Positions 20,451 through 30,420 of a DNA stretch of 64,000 nucleotides are shown piece by piece; position 1 is the first letter of the stretch; every line of letters starts with the position of its first letter. The notes beneath the pieces are model-generated. The model worked only from the letters and a program-made list of their open reading frames with translations, had not been told where the DNA came from and did not search any database. Location: assembly GCF_018141105.1 (NCBI RefSeq), contig NZ_CP054839.1:2790001-2854000 (forward strand). The letters are read 5' to 3'. Source of the DNA: Saccharopolyspora erythraea. GTDB taxonomy: Bacteria; Actinomycetota; Actinomycetes; Mycobacteriales; Pseudonocardiaceae. Both the position numbers and the translations under genes were made by a program.

Positions 20451-21230
20451 GTGAAGATCGAGTTGTCGAAGCAGGCGTTCTACGAGGCGTGGAAGCACTT
20501 CAAGCTCGGCACCAAGCCGATCGTGCTGAACGTGCTCTCGGAAGGCGTCCTGCAGTCCGAGCGCCGCGCGGCCGAGCAGCGCGCCTGGGACGAGCTTCGC
20601 GGTCTCGGTTTCGGTGACCGGGACCGCGAAGACGACATCTACGGCCTGTTTCTGCCCTTGCACCGCTACGAGCGGGCGTTCGACGTGACCTTCCGCCGGC
20701 TCGTGGACGGCGAGCAGCGCAAGCTGAGCGGCATGGTCGCCGCCGTCCGGGCCAACGCCACGCTGGCCGTGCAGACCGAGGACCGCGTGCAGTTGCAGGC
20801 ATTGCCCACCGACTCGATGGTGCGGGCGTTGCTGAGCGTCCTGCCCGATCTCAAGGCCGGGCCGGGGCGCGCGGTGTCGCTGCGCAGCGCGCAGATGGAG
20901 AAGGCCGCGAAGGAGGCGGGCAAGTCCGACCTGGCGATGGCCGAGGGCCTGGCCCGCAACGGCGTCCGCCGCGACGACGCCCGCGCCCTCATCGACATGG
21001 CCGGCGGAAAGCGCACGTCGTTCGCGCAGTTCGGCGCCGCCGTCATGGACGGCCACGGCAAGCGGGCCAGGGGTGCCGTCGTCACGAACTGCTTCGCCAA
21101 CGCCAAGGGCTGGTACTTCATGGAGGAGAGCCGGCGCAGCGGCGAACCGTGGACGACGATCGCCCCGATCGACAAGGCCAAGCTCGCCCCGCGCGTCCAG
21201 GACCTGCTGAAGTCCATTCCGCGCGACTGA
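20451..21230 (+). CDS. espG: ESX secretion-associated chaperone EspG family
   Basis: 259 residues. EspG fold: begins KIELSKQAFYEAWKHFKLG, then alternating beta/helix blocks, RYERAFDVTFRRLVDGEQRK, AVQTEDRVQLQALPTDSMVRALLSVLP, and near the end FANAKGWYFMEESRRSGEPW. EspG proteins bind the tip of PPE partners and keep them soluble before export by the type VII machinery. It starts at GTG 20451 with GGGGAGC upstream. It closes a module of PE-like, lipoprotein and PPE-like genes; no ESX core genes (eccB, eccC, eccD, mycP) are in the window. Confidence 0.88.
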   Translation: MKIELSKQAFYEAWKHFKLGTKPIVLNVLSEGVLQSERRAAEQRAWDELRGLGFGDRDREDDIYGLFLPLHRYERAFDVTFRRLVDGEQRKLSGMVAAVRANATLAVQTEDRVQLQALPTDSMVRALLSVLPDLKAGPGRAVSLRSAQMEKAAKEAGKSDLAMAEGLARNGVRRDDARALIDMAGGKRTSFAQFGAAVMDGHGKRARGAVVTNCFANAKGWYFMEESRRSGEPWTTIAPIDKAKLAPRVQDLLKSIPRD

Positions 21231-21250
21231 GCGGCGCGCGCTCGACGCCC

Positions 21251-21288
21251 ACCGGGCGGCTGACGGGGACACCCGGCGGCCGCCCGGT
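21251..21288 (+). terminator. Terminator after espG
   Basis: ACCGGGCGGC and GCCGCCCGGT form a 10-base stem with an 18-base loop, followed by TT. It closes the ESX-type module. Confidence 0.7.
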
Positions 21289-22290
21289 TTCGCATGTCGG
21301 CCCACCTGGGACGAACCAGAGGAGCGGCGGTTCTACGACGCCGCTGAGGCGGCTGTGCGCACGAGATGGGCGGACAGACGCGGCGCGCCTTCCTGAGGAA
21401 CAGGACCGGGCTTCAACGGGCATCTCGGAGCCGTCAGAACGGCTGAGAGAGCCGCTACAACGCGCATAGCGACGGTTTCGTGCCTGCCCCGCTGGTAGAA
21501 GACCCGCCGGGCACGGCCACAGCCCGCAGCAACCCCGCAACACGCGGCAGGGCCGACCCGGTAACAGCGGCTCCGAATGGTGCGGGTGTGGAAAGCCATT
21601 CGGCCTATCCGGCCCGCCATCCGAGGTAGCAACGGTCACTGCGAAAGAGATGCACGTCAAACCCAGGCGGGTACGCCCGCGCAAGGTCGTCCGCCCCGCA
21701 AGCTGGCGTGATTCTGCCGTGCGGCGGCCCTGCCGGTGCCGCCGTGGCCGCGTCGCGCCACACCCGCGGCGCCGTTCGGCGAGACCGTTGCTCCGAGTGG
21801 AGTACATCACCGGAGGTCACCGGCGCTACGCGCGGTGACGCGCTCCGTCGCAGTCGAGTGCCGCCCCGCGGGGCGCCCAGCCGCCCGGTTACCGACCGGT
21901 AGGAGGGCGCTCCAAGGGCTCTGAACCGATGCCCGCGGCCCGGTGAACCGGCGCCTGCGGCGCCCCAGGACGGAGGTCTTCGTCACTCGTCCGCATGCGC
22001 TCCGCGGAGCCCGAGCTGACCTGCGATGACACCCCCAGCGTCGCTCAACTGCCCGGAAATCGGACACATCGGAACAGTTTTGGCTGAGATTAGTGCACTT
22101 CAGCGGCTTTGTTGGTAGTACTTGCAGCGGCCCCGTGCTCGTGCGTGCCGTGTACGAGCGGTCCTGGAGGGCCAGGCGGCGGAACCCCCGGTGAACCTCG
22201 CTCGCAAAAGTCGGACCCGCGTGGAACCCGGCAGGGCAGGCTCGGTACCGTCGCCGCACCGATCAAGAGAAACCCCACATCACGGAGGAC
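21289..22290. other. About 1 kb without a convincing gene
   Basis: No frame here has a family match, a ribosome binding site and the GC-rich third positions of the neighbours. Several local hairpins are visible: around 21423-21450 (GAGCCGT / ACGGCTGAG), 21667-21681 and 21816-21838 (GTCACCG / CGGTGAC). A short open stretch at about 21289-21394 reads TWDEPEERRFYDAAEAAVRT before a stop and could be a gene remnant. The last about 230 bases are AT-richer (around 22060-22125) and probably hold the mihF promoter and a long 5' leader. Confidence 0.5.
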
Positions 22291-22293
22291 ATG

Positions 22294-22611
22294 GTGGCCC
22301 TTCCCCAGCTGACCGAGGAGCAGCGGGCAGCAGCTTTGGAAAAGGCGGCTGCCGCCCGTCGCGCCCGAGCTGAGCTCAAGGAGCGCCTCAAGCGAGGCGG
22401 AACCAGCCTGGCCCAGGTCCTGCAGGACGCCGACGAGAACGAGGTCTTGGGCAAGATGAAGGTCTCCGCCCTTCTCGAGGCCCTGCCCGGCGTCGGCAAG
22501 GTGCGCGCTCAGCAGATCATGGAGCGGCTGGAGATCGCCAACAGCCGTCGGCTGCGTGGCCTCGGTGAGCGGCAGCGCAAGGCGCTGCTCGCCGAGTTCA
22601 GCGGCGAGTGA
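22294..22611 (+). CDS. mihF: Integration host factor, mycobacterial type (mIHF)
   Basis: 105 residues, beginning [20 protein letters not shown] after the start, with the helix-two turn-helix segment [20 protein letters not shown] near residues 60-79 and a basic C-terminus. This is the essential actinobacterial nucleoid protein, unrelated to E. coli IHF. The GTG at 22294 is preferred over the ATG at 22291 because it gives better spacing to GGAGG (22284-22288) and the MALPQL start of homologues. It overlaps gmk by four bases (GTGA). Confidence 0.95.
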   Translation: MALPQLTEEQRAAALEKAAAARRARAELKERLKRGGTSLAQVLQDADENEVLGKMKVSALLEALPGVGKVRAQQIMERLEIANSRRLRGLGERQRKALLAEFSGE

Positions 22612-23210
22612 TCGACGCGAAAACCGGCGTTGAGCCGGGGCCCACCCGCCAGGGTCGGCCTCGGCTCACCGTCGTTTCCGGGCCTTCCGGCGTCGGCAAG
22701 TCCAGCGTGCTGAACGAGCTGCGCAGGCAGGCACCCGAGGTGTTCTTCAGCGTCTCGGCCACCACCAGACCGCCCCGGGAGGGTGAGGTCGACGGGGTGC
22801 ACTACCACTTCGTCGACACCGCGGAGTTCGAGCGGATGGTGGCCGCGGGCGAGATGCTCGAGCACGCCCGCTACGCGGGCAACCTCTACGGGACCCCGCG
22901 CAGGCCGGTCGAGGCCGCGCTGACCGCGGGCCGGGCGGCGGTGCTGGAGATCGAGCTGCAGGGCGCCCGCCAGGTGCGTCGGGCAATGCCCGAGGCGCAG
23001 CTGGTGATGCTGCTGCCGCCGTCGTGGGAGGTGCTGGTGGAGCGGCTGACCGGCCGCGGCACCGAGGACCCCGAGGTGGTGCGCAAGCGCCTGGAGACCG
23101 CGCGCGAGGAGCTCGCCGCCGAGTCGGAGTTCGACGCGACCGTGGTCAACGCCGACGTGCGGTCGGCGACCAGCGAATTGATAGGATTGGTGGTCGGCCG
23201 CCAACGGTGA
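22608..23210 (+). CDS. gmk: Guanylate kinase
   Basis: 200 residues; phosphorylates GMP to GDP. P-loop GPSGVGKSS at about residues 25-33, the GMP-binding [21 protein letters not shown] segment, and the lid region around [19 protein letters not shown]. The start is the GTG overlapping the mihF stop; the first about 18 residues are variable. The order mihF-gmk-rpoZ-coaBC-metK is standard in actinobacteria. A 232-base gap with no gene separates it from rpoZ. Confidence 0.96.
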   Translation: MIDAKTGVEPGPTRQGRPRLTVVSGPSGVGKSSVLNELRRQAPEVFFSVSATTRPPREGEVDGVHYHFVDTAEFERMVAAGEMLEHARYAGNLYGTPRRPVEAALTAGRAAVLEIELQGARQVRRAMPEAQLVMLLPPSWEVLVERLTGRGTEDPEVVRKRLETAREELAAESEFDATVVNADVRSATSELIGLVVGRQR

Positions 23211-23442
23211 GACCGTTCGACGCGGACCGGGGCGACCCGGTTCGCGCCGACGCGCAGCCGGACGGGGGCGGTCGGACGGCTGCCGCCGAGCGGACCAAGC
23301 CCAGCGAGCCCGGCCCGCCAGGACCGGCCCCTGCCGGGCCTGGAGCCGGTCGGCACGGCCGGACGCCCGCAGCGCCCGTCGGCGCACAAGCCCGGCACCG
23401 GCACCGGTGCCCGTTCATTCACGAGGAGCAGGAGCCACTCAC

Positions 23443-23736
23443 GTGAGCACCCCCAACGCTCTGGCTGCGCTCAACAGCAGCCCGTCGCTCAACGCCCCGG
23501 AGGGCATCACCAACCCGCCGATCGACGACCTGCTCGAGCAGGTCAGCTCGAAGTACGCGCTGGTGATCTACTCCGCCAAGCGCGCGCGGCAGATCAACGA
23601 CTACTACGCGCAGCTCGGCGAGGGCCTGCTGGAGTACGTCGGCCCGCTGGTCGAGCCGGGCCCGCGGGAGAAGCCGCTGTCGATCGCGCTTCGCGAGATC
23701 CACGCCGGCGTGCTCGAGCACACCGAAGGCGAATGA
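23443..23736 (+). CDS. rpoZ: RNA polymerase omega subunit
   Basis: 97 residues. Omega helps fold and assemble the beta' subunit. Contains [39 protein letters not shown] and the closing [14 protein letters not shown], all typical of actinobacterial omega. GTG 23443 has GAGGAGCAGGAG upstream; an in-frame ATG at 23407 has no such support. The stop overlaps the coaBC ATG by four bases. Confidence 0.96.
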   Translation: MSTPNALAALNSSPSLNAPEGITNPPIDDLLEQVSSKYALVIYSAKRARQINDYYAQLGEGLLEYVGPLVEPGPREKPLSIALREIHAGVLEHTEGE

Positions 23737-24986
23737 CGACCCCGCGCGCCGAGGACCGCCCGCCGCGGGTGGTCCTCGGCGTCGGTGGCGGCATCGCCGC
23801 CTACAAGGCGTGCGAGGTGCTGCGCAGGCTCACCGAGTCCGGGCACCACGTGCGCGTGGTCCCGACCGAGGCGGCGTTGCGCTTCGTCGGCGCCGCCACC
23901 TTCGAGGCGCTGTCCGGGCAGCCCGTGCAGACCGGCGTCTTCACCGACGTCGAGCAGGTGCCGCACGTCCGGCTCGGCCAGGAGGCCGACCTGGTCGTGG
24001 TCGCCCCGGCGACCGCCGACCTCATGGCCCGCGCCGCCCACGGCATGGCCGACGACCTGCTGACCTCGACGCTGCTCACCGCCCGGTGCCCGGTGCTGCT
24101 GGTGCCCGCGATGCACACCGAGATGTGGGAGCACGCCGCGACGCGCGACAACGTCGCCCTGCTGCGCAGCCGGGGCGTCGTGGTGGCCGAGCCCGACAGC
24201 GGGCGGCTCACCGGCGCCGACACCGGCAAGGGCCGGCTGCCCGACCCGGCCGAGATCGTCGACCTGGCCCGGCTCCTGCTTGCCGAACCCGCCGCGCTGC
24301 CCCACGACCTGGCGGGCCGCCGCGTCGTGGTCTCCGCGGGTGGCAACCGGGAGCCGCTCGACCCGGTGCGCTACCTGGGCAATCGCTCGTCCGGGCGCCA
24401 GGGCTACGCGCTGGCCCGGGTCGCCGCGCACCGCGGCGCCGACGTCACGCTGGTGGCGGCTCACACCGCCGACCTGGTGGCACCCGCCGGGGTGCGGGTG
24501 GTCAGGGCGGGCACGGCCGAGGAGATGCGCGCCGCGATGCTGGCCGAGTCCGACGGTGCCGACGCGGTGGTGATGGCCGCCGCGGTCGCCGACTTCCGGC
24601 CGGTGTCGCTGGCCGAGCACAAGATCAAGAAGGCCGACCAGGACCCGGACCCGGTCAAGCTGACCCGCAACCCCGACATCCTCGCCGAGCTGGTGCAGGC
24701 GCGCCGGGACGGGCGGCTGCGGGTGCCGGTGATCGTCGGGTTCGCCGCCGAGACCGGTGACCCCGGCACGACGGTCCTCGACTACGGTCGCGTGAAGCTC
24801 GCCCGCAAGGGCTGCGACCTGCTGGTCGTCAACGCCGTCGGCGACGGCGGTGCTTTCGAGGGCGAGGACAACGCGGGCTGGCTGCTGGCCGCCGACGGCG
24901 CCGAGAGCCCGATCCGCCACGGCTCCAAGTCGCTGCTGGCGTCCACATTGTGGGACGCGGTCAGCCTGCGGCTGGGGCGACAGTAA
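23733..24986 (+). CDS. coaBC: Bifunctional phosphopantothenoylcysteine decarboxylase / phosphopantothenate-cysteine ligase
   Basis: 417 residues; two consecutive steps of coenzyme A synthesis. N-terminal FMN-binding CoaC domain starts [21 protein letters not shown] and carries the [12 protein letters not shown] segment around residues 123-134. The C-terminal CoaB domain begins about residue 195 ([20 protein letters not shown]) with AAVADFRP and [21 protein letters not shown] further on. It is followed by metK after 77 bases. Confidence 0.96.
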   Translation: MTTPRAEDRPPRVVLGVGGGIAAYKACEVLRRLTESGHHVRVVPTEAALRFVGAATFEALSGQPVQTGVFTDVEQVPHVRLGQEADLVVVAPATADLMARAAHGMADDLLTSTLLTARCPVLLVPAMHTEMWEHAATRDNVALLRSRGVVVAEPDSGRLTGADTGKGRLPDPAEIVDLARLLLAEPAALPHDLAGRRVVVSAGGNREPLDPVRYLGNRSSGRQGYALARVAAHRGADVTLVAAHTADLVAPAGVRVVRAGTAEEMRAAMLAESDGADAVVMAAAVADFRPVSLAEHKIKKADQDPDPVKLTRNPDILAELVQARRDGRLRVPVIVGFAAETGDPGTTVLDYGRVKLARKGCDLLVVNAVGDGGAFEGEDNAGWLLAADGAESPIRHGSKSLLASTLWDAVSLRLGRQ

Positions 24987-25063
24987 CCTCAGGGCAAATC
25001 TCAGAGCAGTTCCCGCCGCACCGCACCGCGGCGGCGTAGTCTTCGAACCATCCAGGGAGAGTT

Positions 25064-26284
<1,221 letters not shown>

Positions 26285-26303
26285 GCCTTTCCAGACGCCG
26301 ATC

Positions 26304-26344
26304 GCGGGCGGGTGGTACCGGGAGACCGGTCGCCACCCGCCCGC
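26304..26344. terminator. Bidirectional terminator between metK and the protease gene
   Basis: Perfect 12-base stem GCGGGCGGGTGG / CCACCCGCCCGC. The loop itself contains ACCGG-GAGA-CCGGT, extending the hairpin. It serves the convergent metK and serine protease genes. Confidence 0.85.
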
Positions 26345-26364
26345 TGTCGTTCTGGGGGGAGCCG

Positions 26365-27123
26365 TCAGGCGGTGCCCATGGTCTGGGCGATCCAGTCGGC
26401 GTGCGCGACGACGCTGGTGTAGCCGGCCCAGCCGCTGCCCGCGGGCTGGTGGCCGATGGCGCAGACGCCGCCCTGCACGATCCGGCCGGTCGCCGGGCTC
26501 TTGACCAGCACCGGACCGCCCGAGTCGCCGCCTGCGACGCTGCCGTCGGTGTCGGTGCACAGCACCGGGGTGCTGAGGTTGTCCAGCTCGCAGGTGGCGT
26601 CGCTGACGGTGCCGTCGGCGTACTTGAGGTTCTCCGGCAGCGGGCCCGACCAGTCCGGCTTCTCCGAGCCCCAGCCCATCACGGTGGCGGCCTGGCCGTC
26701 GGCCAGGTCCTCGGCGGTGGCCAGCGGCGAGTACTCGGTCTGCACCTCCCGGTCGAGCTTGAGCAGCGCGATGTCGCTGGTGGGCCAGTTGTAGTCGGGG
26801 TGGATGAAGACTTCCGACACCTGCGCCTCGGTGCCGCCGCTGCTGCGTTGCAGCGAGCCGATGCGCACCGAGAAGTCGCCGCCGCCGTCGACGCAGTGCG
26901 CGGCGGTGATCACCCAGGTGCTGGCCACGATGGACGAGGTGCAGGTGAACGAACCGCCGTTGTGCAGCGCTGAGATCCACGGCGTCTCGGTCTGCACCTC
27001 ACCGCCGCCCACGATGTAGGTGCCGGGCTCGTCGGCACCGGCCGTCGCGGTGGTGGCCAGCGCCGTGGCGCAGGCCATCGCCGCCACGCCCAGCACCGCC
27101 GCGGATTTCCGCCAGGTTCCCAT
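26365..27123 (-). CDS. Secreted trypsin-like serine protease (S1 family)
   Basis: 252 residues. Signal peptide to about residue 30, short propeptide, mature enzyme starting IVGGG at about 37. Catalytic triad H76 (VITAAHCVDG), D117 (TSDIALLKL), S201 (GGDSGGPVLV). Cys pairs flank the active-site His and the Ser loop, as in chymotrypsin-like enzymes. The ATG at 27123 is chosen for its 7-base spacing to GGAGGGG; the ATG at 27129 lies too close to it. Exported by Sec; substrate specificity not predicted. Confidence 0.93.
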   Translation of the reverse strand: MGTWRKSAAVLGVAAMACATALATTATAGADEPGTYIVGGGEVQTETPWISALHNGGSFTCTSSIVASTWVITAAHCVDGGGDFSVRIGSLQRSSGGTEAQVSEVFIHPDYNWPTSDIALLKLDREVQTEYSPLATAEDLADGQAATVMGWGSEKPDWSGPLPENLKYADGTVSDATCELDNLSTPVLCTDTDGSVAGGDSGGPVLVKSPATGRIVQGGVCAIGHQPAGSGWAGYTSVVAHADWIAQTMGTA

Positions 27124-27338
27124 GGTCATTCCCCTCCGGAAGAGCAGCGATCGCCGCGCGGAGAAAGCGCGGAATGGCAAGAATGATGACTTCGGGGGCT
27201 GCCGGTCCCACACCGCCGAACGGCCGCTGCGGATAATGGCGATTAATTGGGAAACAATTGGGAAAGCAATTCCGCGGGACGCATTGTTCGGCGAACGGAG
27301 CAATTCGCCGACCGGCTCGGCGGAGTCCGGGTTAGGCT

Positions 27339-28064
27339 GTGCTGGTGGAACCGCTCCTGGTGGAGCGCACCTTCACCCCGTACGGGCCGTCGCACTGGGT
27401 GCTGATGGGCCTGATCGTCGTGGGCTCGGTGGTGCTGGCGGTGCTGGGCCGCGGCTGGGGCGCGGTCGCGTCCCGGCGGTTCGCTCGCGGGTTCGCGCTG
27501 GTGATGCTGGCCTTCCTGGTCCCGATGCTGGTCTACCGGCAGCTGCCGTCGCAGTGGGACGTGGAGGTGTCGCTGCCGCTGCACCTGTGCGACCTGGCGT
27601 GGATGACCGCGGCCTACGCGCTGTGGACGCGCAGCCAGTGGGCCTACGCGCTGACCTACTACTGGGGTCTCACGCTGACCCCGCAGGCCATGATCACCCC
27701 GGCGCTGGACGCCCCCGACTTCCCGCATCTGGATTTCATCGACTTCTGGGCGCAGCACCTGGTGGTGGTGTGGGCTGCGGCATTCCTCACCTGGGGAATG
27801 GACATGCGCCCGGACTGGCGCGACTACTGGCGGTCGGTGGCGGTCACCTTCGCGTGGGGTGTCGCGGTTCTGGTTTTCAACGAATGGGCGGGCACCAATT
27901 ACGGGTTCCTCAACAGCAAACCCGAGAACCCGTCGCTGCTGGACCTGATGGGCGGCTGGCCCTGGTACCTGGGGGTCGAGCTCGTGGTCGGGATGGCGGC
28001 CTGGGCGCTGGTGACCTGGCCGTGGACCCGGCAGCGGGTTCAGGGCATGGCGAAGCCCTGCTGA
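27339..28064 (+). CDS. YwaF / TIGR02206 family integral membrane protein
   Basis: 241 residues with about six transmembrane helices. Family signature residues include LPLHLCDLAWM near residue 83, YYWGLTLTPQAMITPAL near 107, DFIDFWAQHLVVV near 130 and NEWAGTNYGFLNSKPENPSLLD near 184. Function unknown; a transporter or enzyme has been suggested for homologues without proof. Its 3' end overlaps the convergent tRNA methyltransferase gene by 25 bases. Confidence 0.87.
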   Translation: MLVEPLLVERTFTPYGPSHWVLMGLIVVGSVVLAVLGRGWGAVASRRFARGFALVMLAFLVPMLVYRQLPSQWDVEVSLPLHLCDLAWMTAAYALWTRSQWAYALTYYWGLTLTPQAMITPALDAPDFPHLDFIDFWAQHLVVVWAAAFLTWGMDMRPDWRDYWRSVAVTFAWGVAVLVFNEWAGTNYGFLNSKPENPSLLDLMGGWPWYLGVELVVGMAAWALVTWPWTRQRVQGMAKPC

Positions 28065-28498
28065 CGCCACGCCTCGTAGACGGCGATGGCCGCGGAGTTG
28101 GCGAGGTTGAGCGAGCGGTTGCCGGGCAGCATCGGGATCCGCAGCGGCGTGACGTAGTCGGCTTCGAGCAGTTCCGGGGGCAGTCCGACCGACTCCGGCC
28201 CGAACATCAGCACGTCGCCGGGGCGGTAGGCCACCGTCTCGTAGGAGAGGGTGGCCGACGAGCTGAACGCGAACACCCGGTCCGGGCGCAGCGCCGTCCA
28301 CGCCGCGTCCAGATCCGGGTGCACGTGCAGGGCGGCGCGGTCGTGGTAGTCCAGCCCTGCCCTGCGCAGCTTCGCGTCGTCCACCGAGAACCCCAGCGGT
28401 TCGATCAGGTGCAGGGCGGCGCCGGAACCGGCGGCCATGCGGATCGCGTTCCCGGTGTTGCCCGGGATCTCGGGGTGGTAGAAGACGACGTGGAACAC
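28040..28498 (-). CDS. trmL: tRNA (cytidine/uridine-34 2'-O)-methyltransferase
   Basis: 152 residues, SPOUT fold, short TrmL form. Motifs: FYHPEIPGNTGNAIRM at the N-terminus, VLMFGPESVGLPPELL near residue 100 and IPMLPGNRSLNLANSAAIAVYE at the C-terminal knot, where SAM binds. Methylates the wobble ribose of certain tRNAs. Start at GTG 28498 with GAAAGGACC upstream; longer open frame rejected. Confidence 0.93.
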   Translation of the reverse strand: MFHVVFYHPEIPGNTGNAIRMAAGSGAALHLIEPLGFSVDDAKLRRAGLDYHDRAALHVHPDLDAAWTALRPDRVFAFSSSATLSYETVAYRPGDVLMFGPESVGLPPELLEADYVTPLRIPMLPGNRSLNLANSAAIAVYEAWRQQGFAMP

Positions 28499-28565
28499 GC
28501 GGGTCCTTTCAGGTTCCGGAGCTTGCCGGAATGGTAATGACCCGCCGCGACCGCCCAGCCGGGGA

Positions 28566-29306
28566 TCACACGAGTCCGCCCGTGGCCAGCACGGTGTGCC
28601 CGGTGACCCAGTGCGAGTCCGGCCCGGCCAGCAGCGCGACGACATCGGCGATGTCGGCCGGCTCGCCGAGCCTGCCGAGCGGGATCATCGCGGCGGTGGC
28701 CTCCAGCGCCTCCGCGGGCACGGCGCCGCGCAGCAGGCCGGTGTCGGTCGGGCCGGGTGCGACGGCGTTGACGGTGATCCCGCGCGGTGCGAGCTCCTTG
28801 GCAGCGACCCGGGTGAACTGCTCGACGGCCGCCTTGCTCGCGGCGTAGACGGATTCGCCCGGCGTCGCGTAGGCGGTGCTCATGCTGGTGATGTTGACGA
28901 TCCGCCCGCCCTCGCCCATCCGCCGGGCGGCGTGCTGGATCGCCAGGAAGGCGCCCCGCGCGTTGACCGCCATGACCCGGTCGTACTCGGCGGCGGTGAC
29001 CTCGGCGAGCGGGCTCGCCGAGGTGATCCCGGCGTTGCCGACCAGCACGTCCAGCCCGCCCAGGTGGGCGTCGGCCTCGGTGAACAGGTGCTCCACCTGC
29101 TCGGGGGAGCCGGAGTCGGCCCGCACGGCCCAGATCTTCGCGCCGAGTCCGGTGAGTTCGGCGGTGAGCTCGTGGGCGGCCGCGTCGTCGGTGGCGTAGC
29201 TGAACACGACGTCGGCTCCGCCGGCGGTCAGCCGCCGCACCACGGCCCTGCCGATGCCCCGTGAGCCGCCGGCGACGATCGCCTTCTTCCCTGCGAATGG
29301 ATTCAT
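28566..29306 (-). CDS. Short-chain dehydrogenase/reductase
   Basis: 246 residues, Rossmann fold: cofactor loop GGSRGIGRA at about 13-21, NAGIT near 89, catalytic Ser in NITSMS, and YAASK (Tyr/Lys) near 152-156. An SDR of the FabG-like oxidoreductase type, NAD(P)H-dependent; the substrate cannot be predicted. It is divergent from a WYL regulator with 60 bases between the starts, so it is likely that regulator's target. Confidence 0.93.
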   Translation of the reverse strand: MNPFAGKKAIVAGGSRGIGRAVVRRLTAGGADVVFSYATDDAAAHELTAELTGLGAKIWAVRADSGSPEQVEHLFTEADAHLGGLDVLVGNAGITSASPLAEVTAAEYDRVMAVNARGAFLAIQHAARRMGEGGRIVNITSMSTAYATPGESVYAASKAAVEQFTRVAAKELAPRGITVNAVAPGPTDTGLLRGAVPAEALEATAAMIPLGRLGEPADIADVVALLAGPDSHWVTGHTVLATGGLV

Positions 29307-29366
29307 GGGGCGAGGTGATCCGGCATCGCGGAAGAATTCGTTCCGCGTTCCGGAGACACTGGGCGG

Positions 29367-30314
29367 ATGCTGGAAACCTCCGCCCGGCTGCTCCGCCTGC
29401 TGGGACTGCTGCAGGGCAGGCGCGACTGGTCCGGTCCCCAACTCGCGGACCGGCTCGGGGTGTCGGCCCGCACCGTCCGCGCCGACGTGGAAAGGCTGCG
29501 CGGGCTGGGTTACCCGGTGCACGCCACTCCGGGTGCGTCCGGCGGCTACCGCCTCGGTGCCGGTGCCGCGCTCCCGCCGCTGCTGCTCGACGACGAGGAG
29601 GCCGTCGCGGTCGCCGTCGGGCTGCGCACCGCGGCCACCGGCGGAGTGAGCGGCATCGACGAGACCTCGCTGCGGGCGCTGGCCAAGCTCGAGCAGGTGC
29701 TGCCGTCGAGGCTCCGGCACCGCGTCGGTGCCATGCAGAGCTACGTGCAGCCGGTCTCCAGTGGCGGTCCGGCGGTCGACGCCGGGCTTCTGGCCACCAT
29801 CGCGGCGGCCTGCCGCGACCGCGAAGGGCTGCGGTTGGACTACACCGGGCACGACGGAGTCGCGAGCGCCCGCGCGGTGCAGCCGCACCGCCTGGTCCAC
29901 ACCGGACGCCGCTGGTACCTGGTCGCCTGGGACACCGGGCGCGACGACTGGCGCACTTTCCGGGTCGACCGCATCCGGCTGCGCACACCCGGCGGTCCGC
30001 GCTTCGTCCCGCGCGAACCGCCGGAGGGCGGGTTCGCCGCCCACGTCGCGCGCGGCGTCGCCGCGACCCTGTGGGACTACCGGGCCCGGGTGCGGGTGCA
30101 CGCTCCCGCCGATGTCGTCGCGGCGCGCGTCCCGCCGACGGCCTGGCTGGTCGAGGCGGTCGACGAACACCGCTGCGTGGTAGAGGCGGGCGCGGACTCG
30201 CCGCACCGGCTCGCGGTCTACCTCGGCGCGCTCGACCTCGACTTCGAGGTCCTCGACGCCCCGGAGCTGCGCGCCGCGACGCGCAGGCTCGCCGACCGGT
30301 ACGGGCGGGCCTGA
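29367..30314 (+). CDS. WYL-domain helix-turn-helix regulator
   Basis: 315 residues. N-terminal HTH (LADRLGVSARTVRADVERLRGL, residues 27-48), then a linker and a WYL domain about 145-210 with the signature GRRWYLVAWDTGRDDWRTFRVD. WYL domains bind small ligands or nucleic acid ends; this single-HTH form usually acts as a local transcription regulator. The C-terminal WCX region follows. Divergent from the SDR gene, convergent with the lysA-like gene. Confidence 0.92.
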   Translation: MLETSARLLRLLGLLQGRRDWSGPQLADRLGVSARTVRADVERLRGLGYPVHATPGASGGYRLGAGAALPPLLLDDEEAVAVAVGLRTAATGGVSGIDETSLRALAKLEQVLPSRLRHRVGAMQSYVQPVSSGGPAVDAGLLATIAAACRDREGLRLDYTGHDGVASARAVQPHRLVHTGRRWYLVAWDTGRDDWRTFRVDRIRLRTPGGPRFVPREPPEGGFAAHVARGVAATLWDYRARVRVHAPADVVAARVPPTAWLVEAVDEHRCVVEAGADSPHRLAVYLGALDLDFEVLDAPELRAATRRLADRYGRA

Positions 30315-30420
30315 CCGGTCAGGCGTCGCGACGCAGCCGCTTGGCCCGCCCTCGCAACGGGAACCGTCCGGCAAGGTGAGCTCAAGACAGGCACTGACCG
30401 GTCAGGAGTCGCGACGCAGC
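30310..30420. repeat. 27-base direct repeat flanking the WYL / lysA-like junction
   Basis: CTGACCGGTCAGG followed by GTCGCGACGCAGC-type sequence occurs at 30311-30337 and again at 30394-30420 with one mismatch. Both copies begin with the palindrome CTGACCGGTCAG. The first overlaps the WYL stop, the second the end of the lysA-like gene. Read on the minus strand, both encode an RRD(A/S)-stop ending, so the left copy looks like a duplicated lysA-like 3' end. Confidence 0.7.
30334..30369 (-). repeat. Dispersed hairpin repeat, degenerate copy 3
   Basis: The minus strand reads CGTTGCGAGGGCGGGCCAAG then CGGCTG, aligning with GGTTGCGTAGGTGGGCCAAG then CGGCTG of copy 2 (43401 region). The right half of the element, including the second hairpin arm, is lost. 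As with the other copies, it lies between convergent genes. Confidence 0.5.

Noticed and set aside
21807-22259. 150-codon minus-strand frame before mihF
   Set aside because: Arg/Ser-rich, no family features, no binding site, and it would cover the probable mihF promoter.
24987-25063. SAM riboswitch in front of metK
   Set aside because: The leader is only 77 bases and lacks the conserved core of known SAM riboswitch classes.
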